A model generated the notes under the pieces. The model saw only the letters and a list, made by a program, of their open reading frames with translations, was not told the origin of the DNA and did no database searches. Source: Candidula unifasciata (lineage: Eukaryota; Mollusca; Gastropoda; Stylommatophora; Geomitridae). From it: a stretch of 64,000 nucleotides of DNA. How positions within the stretch are numbered: position 1 is the stretch's first letter; each line of letters starts with the position of its first letter. Shown piece after piece: positions 27,801 through 36,800 of the stretch. Location: assembly GCA_905116865.2 (NCBI GenBank), contig CAJHNH020008546.1, positions 688,773-752,772 of the forward strand. Reading direction: 5' to 3'. A program made the position numbers and the translations under genes.

Positions 27801-30800
27801 CTTGCAAGCTTATTATGAGCCAGGTGAAGCATCAGTGAGAAGGCCAAAGAAGGGAATGGAGAAATAAACTGACAGCCCTATGTGACACATACAAGGATGT
27901 CGATGATGATGATGAATCAATCTCATTTAAATACATTGTTGGCATATAGGACTATTAATCACTTTACTCTTTCAAGACAGTATTTGGGATGGGGTGGGGG
28001 GTGAACATAGTTAATTTTTAGCTGAATCCTTTTTACTGCAACATGACAAAGCTTACACCTACCTGAAGAAAAGGTACTGGCTGTATTTATTGTATTTATT
28101 GAATTAAAGAGAAAGGAATACAGAATACATCTAAACTATTTAACTCTTTCAGGACGGCATTTTTTTCTGGGGTTTGGACAGCATTAATTTTGAGCGGAAT
28201 TTTTTTAATAAAACATGACAAAGCTAAAAAAAACCTTCCTAAAGAAAAATTATTGGTTGTATCGGGACTTATAATATATCAAATTAAAGACAAAGGAGTG
28301 CAGAATAAATCAAAACTACTTAAATGTCAGTAGAACAACAAAATTGTATTAAAACCACACAACATTCAAGCATGTTAGACACATATGAACATTTTTGACA
28401 CAACAATTTTGTTTTGCTTACCTTATTTTTTTACTGGTTCAACAACACTGCTATCCAATTCTAAGAATACACATGCCTCCTCTGTTCAATTATGTATTAG
28501 CTAGTCTTTATTTGAAACAATTAATGTAAATACTTTGGATATTATAATCCTTTTTGTATGACATGTCAATTGTCACAATCGAAAATCGGATAAAAACAGC
28601 TGATCAAAACATTGATCTTATTGAAATATTTTGTGAAATTGTCATATCCTAAACTCAATTATCGCTAGTAGATTTGTCCCTTAGATATCAATCATAATAT
28701 CAAAACTGTTGTTACCATCTGGCAGGGATTCATCAACGATAGAGCAGTATGGACAGTTCTAGACCTTTTCCCTTATCATTTAGTATTGAAAAATCACATA
28801 AAAATTGTATCCCATCTAAATAATTTATTTTAAATCACGAAATAATGAACCGACCATGATGAACATCGCAAATGAAAGTACTTCCTGTTGTTAATCCTAA
28901 TTGTTAAAAAACCTGTACATAAAGGTTCGTTTTCCCTACAAACGGATCAAAATTAGAGTGTCTCTATCATGATCCAGTAAACTGGCTTTACATCCCTAAG
29001 TGATGGACTTCAAGTCCAGTAAACTGGCGATTCGTCCGTAAAGAGTTAAAGATCAGTACTGCAGCAACAAAATATGACACCACATTCAAGGATGTCAGAC
29101 ACATTGAGATTTAAGCTCAAGAGATTTTGTACTTATCTTCATTTTTTTTTAATTTTTTTCTAAGAATGTAGATCCCCCTCCTTTATTCAGTTATGCATCA
29201 GCCAGTCTATATTTGAGACAAGTAATCTAAATATTTTAGATTTTATGACCATTTGTGTGAGACATGTCAAACTTCAGAACGACCAGACACAGCTGATCGA
29301 AACAAGGATGATCCCAATGAAAAAAAAGTTTCTTTTACGATGTATCCTGCTACCCCAGACAGCTGGAGCTACATACCTGGAACAGTTTACACCAGACAGA
29401 TGGAGCTACATACCTGGAACAGTTTACACCAGACAGCTGGAGCTACATACCTGGAACAGTTTACACCAGACAGATGGAGCTACATACCTGGAACAGTTTA
29501 CACCAGACAGCTGGAGCTACATACCTGGAACAGTTTACACCAGACAGATGGAGCTACATACCTGGAACAGTTTACACCAGACAGCTGGAGCTACATACCT
29601 GGAACAGTTTACACCAGACAGCTGGAGCTACATACCTGGAACAGTTTCCCTTATGATGTATTCTGCTACCCCAGACAGATGGAGCTACATACCTGGAACA
29701 GTTTCCCTTATGATGTATCCTGCTACCCCAGACAGATGGAGCTACATACCTGGAACAGTTTCCCTTATGATGTATCCTGCTACCCCAGACAGATGGAGCT
29801 ACATACCTGGAACAATTTCCCTTATGATGTATCCTGCTACCCCAGACAGATGGAGCTACATACCTGGAACAGTTTCCCTTATGATGTATCCTGCTACCCC
29901 AGACAGATGGAGCTACATACCTGGAACAGTTTCCCTTATGATGTATTCTGCTACCCCAGACAGATGGAGCTACATACCTGGAACAATTTCCCTTATGATG
30001 TATCCTGCTACCCCAGACAGATGGAGCTACATACCTAGAACAGTTTCCTTTATGATGTATCCTGCTACCCCAGACAGATGGAGCTACATACCTAGAACAG
30101 TTTCCCTTATGATGTATCCTGCTACCCCAGACAGATGGAGCTACATACCTGGAACAATTTCCCTTATGATGTATCCTGCTACCCCAGACAGATGGAGCTA
30201 CATACCTGGAACAATTTCCCTTATGATGTATCCTGCTACCCCAGACAGATGGATCTACATACCTGGAACAGTTTCCTTTATGACGTATTCTGCTCCCCCA
30301 GACAGATGGAGCTACGTGCTCAGTTTTAACAGCAAAACCTGGGGGCAGATGATCCCACTCATCAAATCGAATGCCCCCACCAAGTGAGTATGTTCCTGCA
30401 GGACATGCATGGCACGACTGGTCTCCTTGAACGTCTAAATACTCTCCTGGGTTGCATGCAAAGTCTGGAATGCACACAAGAACAGCGTATTTTTGTGTAA
30501 TCTACATGGGTAAGGTAACTAAAGTTCTCGAGTTTTAAAACTAATATTCAATAAATCTGTTACAAAACAAACTACCATATATTAGAATAGTCTCTATACA
30601 ATACATTCTTCAACAAAATACTACACAATACAATTGTTCCCAATACAAACATCAAATCGAACATCACTTCTCAAACACCTTCCTTCTGGAACAATTTGGT
30701 TTCTGAACAAATTTTTTTTTTTTTGAAGAGACCATTGGTTCCCGAACAGCCAATCCTGAAACCATGTATTTCACAAGATAATACTGAGCAAACGAGCAAT

Positions 30801-33800
30801 TTCAGTGCAGATTCCTTCTCAAATGTGAAGTGCGTCTTTCTATGATTTTCTTTGACAATGTTTCTGCTCTAGTTTTGATAGATGAGCTTGTGGAGACATT
30901 TGATTTTATCATGGTGAAGTACCTGCTCTCCAGAGTGTGTTGCAATTATAATTTGTGTATGTTTACAAAAACATGAGTCTTGATTTTGTGAGCGCTGATG
31001 CTCAGTTGAGGACAAGAAGATGTTTACCATAGAAGAACTTTAGCATCTTTAAGGAAACAGAAAAACCATTGTTGCTGTCAGCAACTTGTATTTATGACAT
31101 TATTTATGACATCAACTTGATTTCATAGAGGCAAAGAGAAAGATAATTTGTGTGAATAATTATGACTTTTATTGTGAGTCTTATCTGTAATAACACTGTT
31201 AAATTTGCTATGTTTTTTCTTTACAGTTGTGTGAATGAAGTATGCTGTAAAGAATAAAACTATAAACAATCATCTGGAGTTTTAAAAAAATTAAACTATT
31301 TAACCATACTTCTTATAGAGAAAATGGTTTCAGTTTTTGAACAACTCAGTTTCTGAAATTTTTTTTAAAGTGATTAAGTTCCTTAACCAAGGTTCTGCTG
31401 TTATTTATTTTTCATAGTTCACATAGCAAATTTTCAAACAGTCTTTCATGGTTTTTAGTATATTGTTTTTCCCTCACTATAATACAAGCATTACAAATTA
31501 TCATATCAAATATATTATAGATTACAGATAAAGTTAGTTGCGTATCTTTTTCAGAACATTGCAAAAACAACCCCAGCATTTTGTGTGTGTGTGTGTGTGG
31601 TTTTTCTAAGCACATTTCACATTCAGTAGTTTGCCACTGCTTTCTGAGCTCAGCTCTCGGTACCACTGTCGAAACCAATGCAAGACAAACCATCCATAGC
31701 TGGGATCGAACCAGGCACCCCGGCATTACAAAGCGTGTTTGCAATGCCTAAGCCACAGACGCCGACATAGATTACAGTACAAAGTTTTCAAGTAAAGGAC
31801 CCTTTCCACATCATTAGGTGTATTGGGCATATAGGGCTAGACCTATATTTTAATGACCAATTAGCACTCTGTGGATGATGTCGTAATCATCAGGCCGTGT
31901 ACAATGTTTTAACATTATTTTTTTAAAAATACTACTCACTGATTTATTCAGACAACCAAATTTTTTAGAATTTCAATGCGACTATGTATATAAATGAAGG
32001 GGAAATGATCAAATTAAAATAAAAGAGTGTGTCTTCGCCTGCTTTTCTAGCCTCCAATGAAGCATAAGCCCTCAACCAAGTCCCACCAAGTCATTCTATC
32101 CTTCACAATCGCATGCAGCTCTTCCCATGTTCCCCCCTCTTAAATTCTCTCTCTAGCTCCCTGCCTATGTGTTTTTGGTCTTCCTTTATTTCTATACAAC
32201 TGTGGGTTCCATTGCAAAGAGATTCTAGTTATACTGTTTTCAGGTTTTCTCAATGTGTGTTGTCTCCAATACCAGCATCTTTTCTTCACCTCTTGGTCCA
32301 CTGGAACTTGTTTAGTTCTCTCCCAAAGCTAAAAAATAGTGATTCTATCATACCATTTTATTCCCCTATTCTGCACAGGCACCAGTTAATGAATGTTTGT
32401 AGTTTATTAGTAACTGCCTTAGTTGTTCTCCATATTTTCACTCCTTACAACAGTACTGACTTGACATTAGAATTAAAAATTTTAAGTTTAGAATTCGTAA
32501 TAATTTCTTATGACCTCTAACAATTCCATAGTGCTTTGAAAGCTCCTCATGCCTTTTGTATTCATATTTTAACATCTCTATCAGTTCCCCTATCTTTATC
32601 TACATTACTGTCCAAATAGGTGTATGACTCCATGTCTTGGAGTGGGATACCATTGAGAGAAACCATATTACTATTGCCAGATTTATTCTCATTATCTTTG
32701 TCTTTCCCTTATGGATTTTCAGACCTAGCTGTTGTGATCTAGCAGCAAGTATATTTAATTTATCTTGCATCTGAGTCCATGAGTGGGACAAAAGAGAAAT
32801 TTCATTAGCAAAGTCAAGATTATAAATCCTTTTTGTAGGGGTCTGTCACATATCACTCCTGTCACGTGCCTGATTTAAGGATTTCTCCTTAAGAACCAAC
32901 AGCACTCAGAAATAATTATGTTGAGTCGTTTGGCTCGTATTGGTCTAAGGGATGCCCCGTGGCCAATATACGCTCAACTTATTTCTGGAGTAGGGCAACT
33001 CAAGTTTTGGCACTACAAAATATATCTGTATATGAACACACTATTCCTAGGCTCACTTGGCTGGACACCCCCACTACTATAAAAAGAAAGCCCCCAGGTT
33101 ATGATAGTTTACTATCATAACCATGTTAACACATATAATATTTATGGTTCATACACCCAACAATGCTAAACACTTAGAAAGGTGAAATAGAGACACCTAA
33201 GTCAGCCATTAAAATGAATGTATGTAATCAATACAATATATACATAAAATAGTGAAGTAGACGCCAGATCTCAGTGGATGGATCCCAGAATACAATGACC
33301 AGACTCAACAGAAATCTAAACAGCCAGAAAGTCCTGGAGGTAACACAGTCTCATCCTTGGAATCCATTGGAGCTGTGGGGAATATAGCATGATATAGAAT
33401 TAAACTAGAACTTATCCTAGTCCTATTGTTGATGCTTCCCTCAGCTCCTGGTGATTCGACTGTCTTTGACTCTGGCAATTCTGCTTCAAGTGGATCAGGT
33501 AGTAGAGGAGTACCTCACCATAGAGGACACAGAAACTGTATAGGTACTCAGCTAGTCTCTCCCACCGGTCAGGTCACAATACTGTCTCTGAGCTACACCA
33601 ATCTCCTGAAGACTGGTCTACTCGAGTATGGATATACTCTCTGCACTGTTCACCTGCCCTGGAGTTCACTCACATGCTCTGGCACTGTTAGGATATTTGG
33701 GGTATATGGCACCCCATGATGATGATGCCAGGTACCTTACTGGTGTTAGCTGGTGGGTAGTTGGTTGGTGGGTAGTTGGTTGATAGTTAGTTGGTAGTTG

Positions 33801-36800
33801 GTTGGACTGTGATTATTCTGCCAGCTCTTCACAAAGGTTTCATCCCAAGCATAGGAAAAGTCCTGGACACTACAGGCCGCCTTCTTAACGTGAAATTAAC
33901 TGAGGTGTCGATGAGTACATCTGAGCTCCAGGAAAGCCGGCAGAAACAATGCCCGCACAAATTCAAGTTAGGTGTCGGTAAGAAGAAGTTCCTTGTATAC
34001 ATGAGCAAGGAGTAAACCGGTTTCCAGGAGTATTCAAATAACTCTAGAAATAATTATTTTACAGTTGCCAATTTGAAAATGATGATAAGCCAAAGCAACT
34101 AGAAGATGTAGACATTATAATTTTATCCGATAAAGGTATATATCGATATAAGGGACTATATACCCTTCCGGACGAGTCCAAGTTTGAAAGTTTTGTCGAG
34201 CACAGGTAATACAGGTCCCGACTCTTGTACTGGTAATGTGTAATGGCTTGTCATTCCTTGACAGGGTCCACTGAATTCTATTCTTTGCATTAGAGTTCAT
34301 AATCTAGACAATCACGGTAAAAATAGGATAGGTGACAAAAGACATCCCTTCACATGTATCTTCTGTAAGCTTTTCCTGAAAATTCAACATTTCATGTTTT
34401 CATATTTTGCCGGCTGACCAACAACTTTTGAATGTGCATGAATGTGCCTTGAAACCAGTACCACTGCACTTCACTTCCCAGAATCACCGAGGTGTTCATG
34501 ACTGGAGGTGACAGCCATCAAATCTAGCCACTCCAGTGACAGTCTGCAAGTCTCCTACAAATTGCTTTATTTTCACTTTGGGCATGTTAACACCTAGAGG
34601 ACTGAATTGTCAACACAGTTTTATCTAAAATTCTAGGGGATTAAACTGCCCATCTTAAACCCTCCAGTTTTGGCCCCAAGTATTCCCCAAGGGTATTTAT
34701 TCTCCTGTCTCAAGTGTCTCGTCAGTCTATTGGCAAGATATAGACCTGGCTGCTTCGAGATAAGTGATTTTGTGTATTTGTGTGGTTTTGTTTCATAGCA
34801 TCTTTTAGTCTTTTTGCACACCTAAACAAGTCTTAAGCTGGGCAAATTTTAGATTCTCCCCCCCCCCCTCCCCCCCCATACACACACTTTTTATGGTCTA
34901 CTGGTGGTGGCGAGCCTGTGGTGTGTACTCCCCTAATCCCATTTCTGAGACCACTATCTGAAAGTCTGACACTATGTTGACTTCATAAGCCAGATTTTGA
35001 ATTTCAGTCCAATGGGGGGGGGGGGGGGGGGGGGGCGCCCCCTGGTACATCTTTAACCATATGAAATGGTTATAAATAGGGGATCTGTGGCGGCACAAAG
35101 TACTATCCTGATGCACACGGCTATCCTAGATGAGTTTGGTGTGTCACATGTCTCTACATTATAATATCACATTTTATTTCCTTCCATAATATAAATACTG
35201 AATAAGAGTGTGAGGTAATGAATGAGATGATTGTTTGGCTACAGAAATGGCAACAGAAGGAACACTCAAACTGGACAAGAAGACATTCTGAAGAGTCCGA
35301 GTGAATGCTTCTGGAAGATGTGATGTTAGATGAAACAACAGGTGTAAGTGTGGGTGAATTATGAAATAAGTACAGAACCAGCAGGAAAGGATGTATGACA
35401 AAATGAGTATGAATGTCTACACAAGTGTGCTATAGTTAGCATCTACACTTTAAGATATTTGCTGCAGGAGAAGGAGCATCTATGGGTATGCCTGGTTTTC
35501 TTTCATTTGTGGGGTGGGGGGAGGGGGGGGGAGGGGGGGTTAGGGTGAATCTTGTTTAACTAGTTCCTTGGTGAGCTCACTTCCCTGTACTATGATCATT
35601 TTTAAGTCAATAATCAGTACAGACCGAAAAAGACTTACTGCACTCTTTTCCTCTTATAGGAGGTCCTGGTGCTACGGATGGTATACAGATGCCTGGCTCC
35701 TTTGGCACAGGAACTCTCCACCTGCCCCCATCACTGTCACATTCTGTATACTCATAATGGAAATCATCCTGGGGGTGGAACATTAAAAAATATTTAATAA
35801 AGAATATACAATGGAATTAGTAAAATCCAGAGATTACCAAATGACAATGCAAAAGCTCTCTAGCACCAAAAAATGAACAAAATATCAAAAAATCACCCCA
35901 AATGTCTGTATGCTAGAATCAAGCATGTAATGAATCTTCTGGGTAACTCATCTAACTACTTATCTTTGGTTAGCTACAAGCAGTAGAGGGCAAGATAAGA
36001 AGAGGCAGACCAAGAAAGACCTGGATGCGGAGAATGACTGACTGGACAGGCTTTCGGCATGCAGCCATGAAGTCTAGTGTATTTTACCGTCAAAAATGAA
36101 GGGAGCTGACAGAAAGTCAACAGCAGCTGGTGACTCAATGACACGCAATGTTAAGGGACAATAATGATGATGATGAGTTAATTGCATATCCTTTTCAGAA
36201 TAATGCAGAACCAAAACCCCTATTTATTGGCGTTGGTTTTACGAGGCAATTTTATGTTTAGCAGTTTGTCCACTGCTTCTCAGCGGCTGGCTCCTGATAC
36301 ACTTGCCAAGATCAACAGAAGGCAGTCTTCTGCCGAACTACCCACAGTTGTAATCGAACTTGGCACCTTGGAATTATGAAGTGCGTCCGCTACGCCTAAG
36401 CCACAGACACTCTTCTTTAGAGCATTAGTAAAATATAAAAAGTCGTTTCACATAGGATAACTGGATCTTTAAGTTTAACTTTTATTACAAGAGAACATCT
36501 TCTTACCTTTTTTTTTTTTTTTCAACGGATCCAGAAACCATGAGTTGTAAACCCTTTGGCTCGGTACTATGGATATCGCAACCCTTCGGCTTTGATTCCA
36601 TTATAGGTACCGTTAATCTGGGAGAAATGTGGCTTTTCTGCCTACCCCCGGGAGTGAACCCGGACCACAAGGAGTTCGTCACCCGGCCGCCGCGAAAGTC
36701 AGGTTTAACCAACTTCGCTAGAGAGCCGGGCAACATCTTCTTACAGGCCACATTATGTTGCACTGGTAATCTTGTCAGTTCATGGCCAACTGTCTCATGT

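Noticed and set aside
29245..30387. Plus-strand 380-codon frame with WSYIPGTV repeats
   Set aside because: Shadow of the exon 3 donor array, which is explained by the minus-strand gene.
32113..32520. 135-codon plus-strand frame
   Set aside because: Antisense to a LINE reverse-transcriptase fragment; no motif.
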